Shown in pieces: positions 14,685-28,569 of a stretch of DNA of 64,000 nt. Position numbers and translations under genes: made by a program. Numbering within the stretch: the first letter of the stretch is position 1; every line of letters begins with the position of its first letter. The notes under the pieces were generated by a model. It was not told the origin of the DNA. It was given only the letters and a program-made list of their open reading frames with translations, and ran no database searches. Where the stretch lies: assembly GCF_050948215.1 (NCBI RefSeq), contig NW_027488591.1, positions 248,001-312,000 on the forward strand, written 5' to 3'. Source of the stretch: Halictus rubicundus (taxonomy: Eukaryota > Arthropoda > Insecta > Hymenoptera > Halictidae).

Positions 14685-16189
14685 TAGAGGATAGGATAGA
14701 GGATAGGATAGAGGATAGGATAGGATAGAGGATAGAATAGGATAGATGATAGGATAGGATAGAGAATAGGATAGGATAGAGGATAGGATAGGATAGAGGA
14801 TAGGATGGGATAGAGGATAGGATAGGATAGAGGATAGGATAGGATAGAGGATAGAGTATAGGATAGGATAGAGGATAGGATAGGATAGAGGAGAGGATAG
14901 GATAGAGGATAGGATAGGATAGAGGATAGGATAGGATAGAGGATAGGATAGTATAGGATAGAGGATAGAATAGGATACGATAGAGGATAGGATAGGATAG
15001 AGGATAGGATAGGATAGAGGATAGGATAGGATAGAGGATAGGATATGGTAGAGGATAGTATAGGATAGAGGATAGGATAGAGGATCGGATAGGATAGGAT
15101 AGAGGATAGGATAGAGGATAGGATAGGATAGAGGATAGGATAGGATAGAGGATAGAATAGGATAGATGATAGGATAGGATAGAGAATAGGATAGGATAGA
15201 GGATAGGATAGGATAGAGGATAGGATAGAGGATAGGATAGGATAGAGGATAGGAAAGGATAGAGGATAGGATGGGATAGAGGATAGGATAGGATAGAGGA
15301 TAGGATAGGATAGAGGATAGGATAGGATGGAGGATAGGATAGGATAGAGGATAGGATAGAGGATAGGATAGGATAGAGGATAGGATAGGATAGAGGATAG
15401 TATGGGATAGAGGATAGGATAGAATAGAGGATAGGATGGGATAAAGGATAGGATAGGATAGAAGATAGGATAGGATAGATGATAGGATAGGGGAGAGGAT
15501 AAGGTAGAGGCTAGTATAGGATAGAGGATCTGATAGAGGATAGGATAGGATGGAGGATAGGATAGGATCGAGGATAGGATAGGTAATTGGATAGGATAGA
15601 GGATAGGATAAGTTAGAGGATAGTATAGGATAGAGGATAGGATAGGATAGAGGATAGGATAGGCTAAAAGATAGGATAGGATAGAGGATAGGATAGGATA
15701 GATGATATTATAGGATAGAGGATAGGATGTGATAGAGTAAACGATATTATAGAGGATAGGATAAGATAGAGGATCGGATAGAGGATAGGATAGGGTAGAG
15801 GATGGTATAGAGGATAGGATAGAGGATAGGATAGGATAGAGGATAGGATAGGAAAGAGAATAGGATAGGATACGATAGAGGATAGGATAGATGATAGGAT
15901 ACGATAGAGGATCTGATAGAGGATACGATCGGATAGAGGATAGGATAGGATAGAGGATCGGATAGGTAATTGGATAGGATAGGGGAGAGGATAAGGTAGA
16001 GGCTAGTATAGGATAGAGGATCTGATAGAGGATAGGATATGATCGAGGATAGGATAGGATCGAGGATAGGATAGGTAATTGGATAGGATAGAGGATAGGA
16101 TATGGTAGAGGATAGTATAGGATAGAGGATAGGATAGAGGATCGGATAGGATAGGATAGAGGATAGGATAGAGGATAGGATAGAGGATC
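14685..16189 (+). repeat. Copy 2 of the 1.46 kb tandem duplication
   Basis: This is the adjacent partner of 13,230-14,684. Divergence begins near 16,190, where this copy has GAGGATCGG and the first continues with consensus monomers. From about 15,711 this copy is also homologous to 3,021-4,467, so two duplication events overlap here. Confidence 0.88.
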
Positions 16190-17157
16190 GGATAGAGGAT
16201 AGGATAGGATAGAGGAAAGGATAGGATAGAGGATAGGATAGGTAATTGGATAGGATAGAGGATAGGATAAGTTAGAGGATAGTATAGGATAGAGGATAGG
16301 ATAGGATAGAGGATAGAATAGGATAGATGATAGGATAGGATAGAGAATAGGATAGGATAGAGGATAGGATAGGATAGAGGATAGAGTAGGATAGAGGATA
16401 GGATAGGATAAAGGATAGGATTGGATAGAGGATCGGATAGAGGATAGAATAGGATAGAGGATAGGATAGGATAGAGGATATTATAGGATAGAGGATAGGA
16501 TAGAATAGAGGATAGGATAGGATAAAGGATACGATAGGATAGAGGATAGGATAGGATAGGATAGAGGATAGGATAGGATAGGATAGAGGATAGGATAGGA
16601 TAGGATAGAGGATAGGATAGAGGATAGGATAGGACAGAGGATCGGATAGAGGATAGGATAGGATAGAGGATAGGATAGGATAGAGGAAAGGATAGGATAG
16701 AAGATAGGATAGGATAGATGATAGGATAGGAAAGAGGGTAGGATAGGATAGAGGATAGACTATAGGATAGGATAGAGGATAGGATAGGATAGAGGAGAGG
16801 ATAGGATAGAGGATAGGATAGGATAGAGGATAGGAAAGGATAGAGGATAGAATAGGATAGATGATATTATAGGATAGAGGATAGGATATGATAGAGTAAA
16901 CGATATTATAGAGGATAGGATAGGATAGAGGATCGGATAGAGGATAGGATAGGATAGAGGATGGTATAGAGGATAGGATAGAGGATAGGATAGGATAGAG
17001 GATAGGATAGGAAAGAGGATAGGATAGGAAACGATAGAGGATAGGATAGATGATAGGATAGGATAGGGGAGAGGGTAAGGTAGAGGCTAGTATAGGATAG
17101 AGGATCTGATAGACGATAGGATAGGATGGAGGATAGGATAGGATCGAGGATAGGATA
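15711..17157 (+). repeat. Copy 2 of the 1.45 kb duplication, offset 12,690
   Basis: This is the partner of 3,021-4,467. Beyond 17,157 it continues into GGTAATTGG, where the other copy continues into GATAGATAGG, so the junction is sharp. Confidence 0.9.
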
Positions 17158-20100
17158 GGTAATTGGATAGGATAGAGGATAGGATAAGGTAGAGGATAGT
17201 ATAGGATAGAGGATAGGATAGAGGATCGGATAGGATAGGATAGAGGATAGGATAGAGGATCGGATAGAGGATAGGATAGGATAAAGGAAAGGATAGGTTA
17301 GAGGATAGGATAGGTAATTGGATAGGATAGATGATAGGATAAGTTAGAGGATAGTATAGGATAGAGGATAGGATAGGATAGAGGATAGGATAGGTTAAAA
17401 GACAGGATAGGATAGAGGATAGGATAGGATAGATGATATTATAGGATAGAGGATAGGATATGATAGAGTAAACGATATTATAGAGGATAGGATAGGATAG
17501 AGGATCGGATAGAGGATAGGATAGGATAGAGGATGGTATAGAGGATAGGATAGAGGATAGGATAGGATAGAGGATAGGAAAGGATAGAGGATAGAATAGG
17601 ATAGATGATATTATAGGATAGAGGATAGGATATGATAGAGTAAACGATATTATAGAGGATAGGATAGGATAGAGGATCGGATAGAGGATAGGATAGGATA
17701 GAGGATGGTATAGAGGATAGGATAGAGGATAGGATAGGATAGAGGATAGGATAGGAAAGAGGATAGGATAGGAAACGATAGAGGATAGGATAGATGATAG
17801 GATAGGATAGGGGAGAGGGTAAGGTAGAGGCTAGTATAGGATAGAGGATCTGATAGACGATAGGATAGGATGGAGGATAGGATAGGATCGAGGATAGGAT
17901 AGGTAATTGGATAGGATAGAGGATAGGATAAGGTAGAGGATAGTATAGGATAGAGGATAGGATAGAGGATCGGATAGGATAGGATAGAGGATAGGATAGA
18001 GGATCGGATAGAGGATAGGATAGGATAAAGGAAAGGATAGGTTAGAGGATAGGATAGGTAATTGGATAGGATAGATGATAGGATAAGTTAGAGGATAGTA
18101 TAGGATAGAGGATAGGATAGGATAGAGGATAGGATAGGATAAAAGACAGGATAGGATAGAGGATAGGATAGGATAGATGATATTATAGGATAGAGGATAG
18201 GATATGATAGAGTAAACGATATTATAGAGGATAGGATAGGATAGAGGATCGGATAGAGGATAGGATAGGATAGAGGATGGTATAGAGGATAGGATAGAGG
18301 ATAGGATAGGATAGAGGATAGGATAGGAAAGAGGATAGGATAGGATACGATAGAGGATAGGATAGATGATAGGATAGGATAGAGGATCTGATAGAGGATA
18401 CGATCGGATAGAGGATAGGATAGGATAGAGGATCGGATAGGTAATTGGATAGGATAGGGGAGAGGATAAGGTAGAGGCTAGTATAGGATAGAGGATAGGA
18501 TAGAGGATCGGATAGGATAGGATAGAGGATAGGATAGAGGATAGGATAGGATAGGATAGAGGATAGGATAGGATAGGATAGAGGATAGGATAGAGGATAG
18601 GATAGGACAGAGGATCGGATAGAGGATAGGATAGGATAGAGGATAGGATAGGATAGAGGAAAGGATAGGATAGAAGATAGGATAGGATAGATGATAGGAT
18701 AGGAAAGAGGGTAGGATAGGATAGAGGATAGACTATAGGATAGGATAGAGGATAGGATAGGATAGAGGAGAGGATAGGATAGAGGATAGGATAGGATAGA
18801 GGATAGGAAAGGATAGAGGATAGAATAGGATAGATGATATTATAGGATAGAGGATAGGATATGATAGAGTAAACGATATTATAGAGGATAGGATAGGATA
18901 GAGGATCGGATAGAGGATAGGATAGGATAGAGGATGGTATAGAGGATAGGATAGAGGATAGGATAGGATAGAGGATAGGATAGGAAAGAGGATAGGATAG
19001 GAAACGATAGAGGATAGGATAGATGATAGGATAGGATAGGGGAGAGGGTAAGGTAGAGGCTAGTATAGGATAGAGGATCTGATAGACGATAGGATAGGAT
19101 GGAGGATAGGATAGGATCGAGGATAGGATAGGTAATTGGATAGGATAGAGGATAGGATAAGGTAGAGGATAGTATAGGATAGAGGATAGGATAGAGGATC
19201 GGATAGGATAGGATAGAGGATAGGATAGAGGATCGGATAGAGGATAGGATAGGATAAAGGAAAGGATAGGTTAGAGGATAGGATAGGTAATTGGATAGGA
19301 TAGATGATAGGATAAGTTAGAGGATAGTATAGGATAGAGGATAGGATAGGATAGAGGATAGGATAGGATAAAAGACAGGATAGGATAGAGGATAGGATAG
19401 GATAGATGATATTATAGGATAGAGGATAGGATATGATAGAGTAAACGATATTATAGAGGATAGGATAGGATAGAGGATCGGATAGAGGATAGGATAGGAT
19501 AGAGGATGGTATAGAGGATAGGATAGAGGATAGGATAGGATAGAGGATAGGATAGGAAAGAGGATAGGATAGGATACGATAGAGGATAGGATAGATGATA
19601 GGATAGGATAGAGGATCTGATAGAGGATACGATCGGATAGAGGATAGGATAGGATAGAGGATCGGATAGGTAATTGGATAGGATAGGGGAGAGGATAAGG
19701 TAGAGGCTAGTATAGGATAGAGGATAGGATAGAGGATCGGATAGGATAGGATAGAGGATAGGATAGAGGATAGGATAGGATAGAGGATAGGATAGGATAA
19801 AGGATAGGATAGGATAGAGGATAGGATAGGATAGAGGATAGAATAGGATAGATGATAGGATAGGATAGAGAATAGGATAGGATAGAGGATAGGATAGAGA
19901 ATAGGATAGGATAGAGGATAGGATAGGATAGAGGATAGGATAGAGGATAGGATAGGATAGAGGATAGGAAAGGATAGAGGATAGGATAGGACAGAGGATC
20001 GGATAGAGGATAGGATAGGATAGAGGATAGGATAGGATAGAGGAAAGGATAGGATAGAAGATAGGATAGGATAGATGATAGGATAGGAAAGAGGGTAGGA

Positions 20101-21070
20101 TAGAATAGAGGATAGACTATAGGATAGGATAGAGGATAGGATAGGATAGAGGAGAGGATAGGATAGAGGATAGGATAGGATAGAGGATAGGAAAGGATAG
20201 AGGATAGAATAGGATAGATGATATTATAGGATAGAGGATAGGATATGATAGAGTAAACGATATTATAGAGGATAGGATAGGATAGAGGATCGGATAGAGG
20301 ATAGGATATGATAGAGGATGGTATAGAGGATAGGATAGAGGATAGGATAGGATAGAGGATAGGATAGGAAAGAGGATAGGATAGGAAACGATAGAGGATA
20401 GGATAGATGATAGGATAGGATAGGGGAGAGGGTAAGGTAGAGGCTAGTATAGGATAGAGGATCTGATAGACGATAGGATAGGATGGAGGATAGGATAGGA
20501 TCGAGGATAGGATAGGTAATTGGATAGGATAGAGGATAGGATAAGGTAGAGGATAGTATAGGATAGAGGATAGGATAGAGGATCGGATAGGATAGGATAG
20601 AGGATAGGATAGAGGATCGGATAGAGGATAGGATAGGATAAAGGAAAGGATAGGTTAGAGGATAGGATAGGTAATTGGATAGGATAGATGATAGGATAAG
20701 TTAGAGGATAGTATAGGATAGAGGATAGGAAAGGATAGAGGATAGGATAGGATAAAAGACAGGATAGGATAGAGGATAGGATAGGATAGATGATATTATA
20801 GGATAGAGGATAGGATATGATAGAGTAAACGATATTATAGAGGATAGGATAGGATAGAGGATCGGATAGAGGATAGGATAGGATAGAGGATGGTATAGAG
20901 GATAGGATAGAGGATAGGATAGGATAGAGGATAGGATAGGAAAGAGGATAGGATAGGATACGATAGAGGATAGGATAGATGATAGGATAGGATAGAGGAT
21001 CTGATAGAGGATACGATCGGATAGAGGATAGGATAGGATAGAGGATCGGATAGGTAATTGGATAGGATAG
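16860..21070 (+). repeat. HOR block with 571/572-bp paired landmarks
   Basis: GTAAACG landmarks form four pairs: 16,901/17,473, 17,645/18,216, 18,874/19,446 and 20,259/20,830. Spacings inside the pairs are 572, 571, 572 and 571 bp. Pair-to-pair steps are 744, 1,229 and 1,385 bp. A constant 1,229-bp offset was confirmed with GGAAACGATA (17,776/19,005) and AAAGACAGG (18,147/19,376). Each pair member has its own surroundings: the first is followed by AGAGGGTAAGGTAGAGG and GATAGACGATAGG. In the last three pairs the second member is followed by CGATCGGATAG. Confidence 0.88.
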
Positions 21071-24000
21071 GGGAGAGGATAAGGTAGAGGCTAGTATAGG
21101 ATAGAGGATCTGATAGAGGATAGGATAGGATGGAGGATAGGATAGGGTCGAGGATAGGATAGGTAATTGGATAGGATAGAGGATAGGATATGGTAGAGGA
21201 TAGTATAGGATAGAGGATAGGATAGAGGATCGGATAGGATAGGATAGAGGATAGGATAGAGGATAGGATAGGGGATCGGGTAGAGGATAGGATAGGATAG
21301 AGGAAAGGATAGGATAGAGGAAAGGATAGGATAGAGGATAGGATAGGTAATTGGATAGGATAGAGGATAGGATAAGTTAGAGGATAGTATAGGATAGAGG
21401 ATAGGATAGGATAGAGGATAGGATAGGATAAAGGATAGGATAGGATAGAGGATAGGATAGGATAGAGAATAGGATAGGATAGAGGATAGGATAGGATAGA
21501 GGATAGGATAGAGGATAGGATAGGATAGAGGATAGGAAAGGATAGAGGATAGGATGGGATAGAGGATAGGATAGGATAGAGGATAGGATAGGATAGAGGA
21601 TAGGATAGGATAGAGGATAGGATAGGATAGAGGATAGGATATGTAATTGGATAGGATAGAGGATAGGATAGGTAATTGGATAGGATAGAGTATAGGATAA
21701 GGTAGAGGATAGGATAGGATAGGATAGAGGATAGGATAGGATAGAGGATCGGATAGGTAATTGGATAGGATAGAGGATAGGATAAGTTAGAGGATAGTAT
21801 AGGATAGAGGATAGGATCGGATAGAGGATAGGATAGGATAGAGCAAAGGATAGGATAGAAGATAGGATAGGATAGATGTTAGGATAGGAAAGAGGGTAGG
21901 ATAGGATAGAGGATAGACTATAGGATAGGATAGAGGATAGGATAGGATAGGATAGAGGAGAGGATAGGATAGAGGATAGGATAGGATAAAGGATAGGATT
22001 GGATAGAGGATCGGATAGAGGATAGAATAGGATAGAGGATAGGATAGGATAGAGGATAGTATATCGTAGAGGATAGGATAGAATAGAGGATAGGATATGA
22101 TTGAGTAAACGATATTATAGAGGATAGGATAGGATAGAGGATCGGATAGAGGATAGGATAGGATAGAGGATGGTATAGAGGATAGGATAGAGGATAGGAT
22201 AGGATAGAGGATAGGATAGGAAAGAGGATAGGATAGGATACGATAGAGGATAGGATAGATGATAGGATACGATAGAGGATCTGATAGAGGATAGGATAGG
22301 ATACAGGATAGGATAGGATAGAGGATCGGATAGAGGATAGGATAGGATAGAGGATAGGATAGGATAGAGGAAAGGATAAGTAATTGAATAGGATAGAGGA
22401 TAGGATAAGGTAGAGGATAGTATAGGATAGAGGATAGGATAGAGGATCGGATAGGATAGGATAGAAGATAGGATAGGATAGAGGATAGGATAGGATAGAG
22501 GATAGGATAGGATAGAGGATAGAATAGGATAGAGGATAGGATAGGATAGAGGATAGGATAGGATAGGATAGGATAGGATAGAGGATAGGATAGGATAGAG
22601 GATATAATAGGATTGAGGAAAGGATAGGATAGAGGATAGGGTAGGATAGAGGATAGGATAGGATAGAGGATCGGATAGAGGATAGGATAGGATAGGATAG
22701 AGGATAGGATATAATAGAGGATAGGATCGGGTAGAGGATAGGATAGGATAGAGGATCGGATAGAGGATAGGATAGGATAGAGGATAGGATAGGATAGAGG
22801 ATAGGATAGGATAGAGGATAGGATAGAGGATAGGATAGAGGATCGGATAGAGGATAGGATAGGATAGAGGAAAGGATAGGATAGAGGATAGGATAGGTAA
22901 TTGGATAGGATAGAGGATAGGATAAGTAATTGGATAGGATAGAGGATAGGATAAGTTAGAGGATAGTATAGGATAGAGGATAGGATAGGATAGAGGATAG
23001 GATAGGATAAAGGATAGGATAGGATAGAGGATAGGATAGGATAGAGGAGAGGATAGGATAGAGGATAGGATAGGATAGAGGATAGGAAAGGATAGAGGAT
23101 AGGATGGGATAGAGGATAGGATAGGATAGAGGATAGGATAGGTTAGAGGATAGGATAGAGTATAGGATAAGGTAGAGGATAGGATAGGATAGGATAGAGG
23201 ATAGGATAGGATAGAGGATCGGATAGAGGATAGGATAGGATAGAGGATAGGATAGGATAGAGGAAAGTATAGGATAGAGGATAGGATAGGTAATTGGATA
23301 GGATAGAGGATAGGATAAGGTAGAGGATAGGATAGGATAGAGGATAGGATAGGATAGAGGATAGGATAGGATAGAGGATAGGATAGGATAGAGGATAGGA
23401 TAGGATAGAAGATAGGATAGAGGATAGGATAGAGGATCGGATAGAGGATAGGATAGGATAGAGGAAAGGATAGGATAGAGGATAGGATAGGTAATTGGAT
23501 AGGATAGAGGATAGGATAGGATAGAGGATGGTATAGAGGATAGGATAGAGGATAGGATAGGATAGAGGATAGGATAGGAAAGAGGATAGGATAGGATACG
23601 ATAGAGGATAGGATAGATGATAGGATACGATAGAGGATCTGATAGAAGATAGGATAGGATACAGGATAGGATAGGATAGAGGATCGGATAGAGGATAGGA
23701 TAGGATACAGGATAGGATAGGTCATTGGATAGGATAGAGGATAGGATAAAGTAGAGGATAGGATAGCATAGAGGATAGGATAGGATAGAGGATAGTATAG
23801 GATAGAGGATAGTATAGGATAGAGGATCGGATAGAGGATAGGATAGGATAGGATAGAGGATAGGATATAATAGAGGATAGGATCGGGTAGAGGATAGGAT
23901 AGGATAGAGGATCGGATAGGATAGAGGATAGGATAGGATAGAGGATAGGATAGGATAGAGGATAGGATAGAGGATAGGATAGAGGATCGGATAGAGGATA

Positions 24001-24375
24001 GTATAGGATAGAGGAAAGGATAGGATAGAGGATAGGATAGGTAATTGGATAGGATAGAGGATAGGATAAGTAATTGGATAGGATAGAGGATAGCATAAGT
24101 TAGAGGATAGTATAGGATAGAGGATAGGATAGGATAGGATAGGATAGGATAGAGGATAGGACAGGATAGAGGATATAATAGGATTGAGGAAAGGATAGGA
24201 TAGAGGATAGGGTAGGATAGAGGATAGGATAGGATAGAGGATCGGATAGAGGATAGGATAGGATAGGATAGAGGATAGGATATAATAGAGGATAGGATCG
24301 GGTAGAGGATAGGATAGGATAGAGGATCGGATAGAGGATAGGATAGGATAGAGGATAGGATAGGATAGAGTATAG
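21071..24375 (+). repeat. Mosaic satellite, transition zone
   Basis: No gene or unique sequence is seen. The last unmutated GTAAACG landmark is at 22,110. The ATAATAGGATTGAGG word appears here (near 22,605 and 24,176). With the GGATCGGGTAG word (C at 22,728 and 24,299) it recurs at 1,571 bp, linking this zone to the ladder of about 1.5 kb that follows. Confidence 0.72.
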
Positions 24376-25584
24376 GATAGGATAGAGGATAGGATAGGTA
24401 ATTGGATAGGATAGAGGATAGGATAAGTAATTGGATAGGATAGAGGATAGGATAAGTTAGAGGATAGTATAGGATAGAGGATAGGATAGGATAGAGGATA
24501 GGATAGGATAAAGGATAGGATAGGATAGAGGATAGGATAGGATAGAGGATAGGATAGGTAATTGGATAGGATAGAGTATAGGATAAGGTAGAGGATAGGA
24601 TAGGATAGAGGATTGGATAAGATAGTGGATAGGATAGGATAGAGGATAGGATAGGATAGAGGATCGGATAGAGGATAGGATAGGATAGAGGATAGTATAG
24701 GATACAGGATAGGATAGAATAGAGGATAGGATAGGATAAAGGATAGGATAGAGGATAGGATAGGACAGAGGATCGGATAGAGGATAGGATAGGATAGAGG
24801 ATAGGATAGGATAGAGGAAAGGATAGGATAGAAGATAGGATAGGATAGATGATAGGATAGGAAAGAGGGTAGGATAGGATAGAGGATAGACTATAGGATA
24901 GGATAGAGGATAGGATAGGATAGATGAGAGGATAGGATAGAGGATAGGATAGGATAGAGGATAGGATAGGATAGAGGATAGAATAGGATAGATGATATTA
25001 TAGGATAGAGGATAGGATATGATAGAGTACACGATATTATAGGGGATAGGATAGGATAGAGGATCGGATAGGGTAGAGGATGGTATAGAGGATAGGATAG
25101 AGGATAGGATAGGTAATTGGATAGGATAGAGGATAGGATAAGGTAGAGGATAGGATAGGATAGAGGATAGGATAGGATAGAGGATAGGATAGGATAGAGG
25201 ATAGGATAGGATAGAGGATAGGATAGGATAGAAGATAGGATAGAGGATAGGATAGAGGATCGGATAGAGGATAGGATAGGATAGAGGAAAGGATAGGATA
25301 GAGGATAGGATAGGTAATTGGATAGGATAGAGGATAGGATAAGTTAGAGGATAGTATAGGATAGAGGATAGGATCGGATAGAGGATAGGATAGGATAGAG
25401 GAAAGGATAGGATAGAAGATAAGATAGGATAGATGATAGGATAGGAAAGAGGGTAGGATAGGATAGAGGATAGACTATAGGATTGGATAGAGGATAGGAT
25501 AGGATAGAGGAGAGGATAGGATAGAGGATAGGATAGGAAAGAGGATAGGATAGGATACGATAGAGGATAGGATAGATGATAGGA
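24376..25584 (+). repeat. Copy 1 of a 1,568-bp-offset duplication
   Basis: It matches 25,944-27,152 at constant offset 1,568 over about 1.2 kb. The mutated landmark GAGTACACGATATTATAG lies in both copies. Differences seen: 24,620 A versus G, and AGGGG near 25,041 versus AGAGG. The right edge is sharp at 25,584, where this copy reads GGATACGATAG and the other GGATAGGATAG. Confidence 0.9.
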
Positions 25585-25943
25585 TACGATAGAGGATCTG
25601 ATAGAGGATAGGATAGGATACAGGATAGGATAGGATAGAGGATCGGATAGAGGATAGGATAGGATAGAGGATAGGATAGGATAGAGGAAAGGATAGGATA
25701 GAGGATAGGATAGGTAATTGGATAGGATAGAGGATAGGATAAGGTAGAGGATAGGATAGCATAGAGGATAGGATAGGATAGAGGATAGGATAGGATAGAA
25801 GATAGGATAGGATAGAGGATAGGATAAGGTAGAGGATAGGATAGGATAGAGTATAGGATAGGATAGAGGATAGGATAGGATAGAGGATAGGATAGAGGAT
25901 AGGATAGAGGATCGGATAGAGGATAGGATAGGATAGAGGAAAG

Positions 25944-27152
25944 GATAGGATAGAGGATAGGATAGGTAATTGGATAGGATAGAGGATAGGATAAGTAATT
26001 GGATAGGATAGAGGATAGGATAAGTTAGAGGATAGTATAGGATAGAGGATAGGATAGGATAGAGGATAGGATAGGATAAAGGATAGGATAGGATAGAGGA
26101 TAGGATAGGATAGAGGATAGGATAGGTAATTGGATAGGATAGAGTATAGGATAAGGTAGAGGATAGGATAGGATAGAGGATTGGATAGGATAGTGGATAG
26201 GATAGGATAGAGGATAGGATAGGATAGAGGATCGGATAGAGGATAGGATAGGATAGAGGATAGTATAGGATACAGGATAGGATAGAATAGAGGATAGGAT
26301 AGGATAAAGGATAGGATAGAGGATAGGATAGGACAGAGGATCGGATAGAGGATAGGATAGGATAGAGGATAGGATAGGATAGAGGAAAGGATAGGATAGA
26401 AGATAGGATAGGATAGATGATAGGATAGGAAAGAGGGTAGGATAGGATAGAGGATAGACTATAGGATAGGATAGAGGATAGGATAGGATAGATGAGAGGA
26501 TAGGATAGAGGATAGGATAGGATAGAGGATAGGATAGGATAGAGGATAGAATAGGATAGATGATATTATAGGATAGAGGATAGGATATGATAGAGTACAC
26601 GATATTATAGAGGATAGGATAGGATAGAGGATCGGATAGGGTAGAGGATGGTATAGAGGATAGGATAGAGGATAGGATAGGTAATTGGATAGGATAGAGG
26701 ATAGGATAAGGTAGAGGATAGGATAGGATAGAGGATAGGATAGGATAGAGGATAGGATAGGATAGAGGATAGGATAGGATAGAGGATAGGATAGGATAGA
26801 AGATAGGATAGAGGATAGGATAGAGGATCGGATAGAGGATAGGATAGGATAGAGGAAAGGATAGGATAGAGGATAGGATAGGTAATTGGATAGGATAGAG
26901 GATAGGATAAGTTAGAGGATAGTATAGGATAGAGGATAGGATCGGATAGAGGATAGGATAGGATAGAGGAAAGGATAGGATAGAAGATAAGATAGGATAG
27001 ATGATAGGATAGGAAAGAGGGTAGGATAGGATAGAGGATAGACTATAGGATTGGATAGAGGATAGGATAGGATAGAGGAGAGGATAGGATAGAGGATAGG
27101 ATAGGAAAGAGGATAGGATAGGATACGATAGAGGATAGGATAGATGATAGGA
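25944..27152 (+). repeat. Copy 2 of the 1,568-bp-offset duplication
   Basis: This is the partner of 24,376-25,584. The 359 bp between the copies (25,585-25,943) is ordinary GGATA/GAGGATA sequence with the same landmark types. Confidence 0.9.
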
Positions 27153-28520
27153 TAGGATAGAGAATAGGATAGGATAGAGGATAGGATAGGATAGAGGATA
27201 GGATAGAGGATAGGATACAGGATAGGATAGAGGATAGGATAGGATAGAGGATAGGATAGAGGATAGGATAGGATAGAGGATAGGATAAGATAGAGGAAAG
27301 GATAGGATAGATGATCGGATAGATGATAGGATCGGATAGAGGATAGAGGATAGGATAGGATAGAGGATAGGATAGAGGATCGGATAGAGGATTGGATAGG
27401 ATAGAGGAAAGGATAGGATAGAGGATAGGATAGGTAATTGGATAGGATAGAGGATATGATAAGTTAGAGGATAGTATAGGATAGAGGATAGGATCGGATA
27501 GAGGATAGGATAGGATTAAGGATAGGATAGGATAGAGGATAGGATAGGATAGAGGATAGAATAGGATAGATGATAGGATAGGATAGAGAATAGGATAGGA
27601 TAGAGGATAGGATAGGATAGAGGATAGGATAGAGGATAGGATACAGGATAGGATAGAGGATAGGATAGGATAGGATAGAGGATAGGATAGAGGATAGGAT
27701 AGGATAGAGGATAGGATAGGTAATTGGATAGGATAGAGGATAGGATAAGTTAGAGGATAGTATAGGATAGAGGATAGGATAGGATAGAGGATAGGATAGG
27801 ATAAAGGATAGGATAGGATAGAGGATAGTATAGGATAGAGGATAGAATAGGATAGATGATAGGATAGGATAGAGAATAGGATAGGATAGAGAATAGGATA
27901 GGATAGAGGATAGGATAGAGGATAGGATAGAGGATAGGATAGGATAGTGGATAGGATAGAGGATAGGATAGGATAGAGGATAGGATAGAGGATAGGATAG
28001 AGGATAGGATAGAGGATAGGATAGGATAGAGGATAGGAAAGGATAGAGGATAGGATGGGATAGAGGATAGGATAGGATAGTGGATAGGATAGAGGATAGG
28101 ATAGGATAGAGGATAGGATAGGATAGAGGATAGGATAGGATAGAGGATAGGATAGGATAGAGGATAGGATAGGATAGAGGATAGGATAGGATAGAGGACA
28201 GGATAGAGGATCGGATAGAGGATAGGATAGGATAGAGGAAAGGATAGGATAGATGATCGGATAGATGATAGGATAGGATAGAGGATAGGATAGGATAGAG
28301 GTTAGGATAGGATAGAGGATAGAATAGGATAGAGGATAGGATAGGATAGAGGATAGGATTGGATAGAGGATCGGATGGAGGATAGGATAGGATAGAGGAT
28401 AGGATAGGATAGAGGATAGGATTGGATAGAGGATCGGATGGAGGATAGGATAGGATAGAGGATAGGATAGGATAGAGGATCGTATAGGATAGAGGATAGG
28501 ATAGAATAGAGGATAGGATA
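27136..28520 (+). repeat. Copy 1 of a 1.43-1.50 kb tandem duplication
   Basis: Paired landmarks with the next unit are GATGATCGG C at 27,316/28,750 and GGATCGG C at 27,333/28,767 (offset 1,434), then GAGGACAGG C at 28,199/29,701 and GGATCGTATAGG C at 28,481/29,983 (offset 1,502). The 68-bp gain in copy 2 lies in the consensus dodecamer stretch of about 29.5-29.7 kb. Confidence 0.87.
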
Positions 28521-28569
28521 GGATTAAGGATAGGATAGGATAGAGGATAGGATAGGATAGAGGATAGAA

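Larger units (their letters stand above)
1..22120 (+). repeat. Satellite domain 1, marked by GTAAACGATATTAT
   Basis: This stretch is defined by the landmark GAGTAAACGATATTATAG. Its first C lies at 3,052, 4,211, 5,619, 8,976, 14,270, 15,742, 16,901, 17,473, 17,645, 18,216, 18,874, 19,446, 20,259, 20,830 and 22,110. Also common are TAGATGATAGG and the paired GGTAATTGGATA / ATAAGGTAGAGG words. I saw no GGCTGGGTTAGAGG or GGATCCGATAGG in this stretch. A derived form with GTACACG occurs twice further right, near 25,032 and 26,600. The boundary is a zone, not a point. Confidence 0.8.

Noticed and set aside
3052..26600. GTAAACGATATTATAG as a promoter or origin element
   Set aside because: It recurs only as part of copied satellite segments, with no adjacent gene. 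Its AT-rich core is a few substitutions from consensus monomers.
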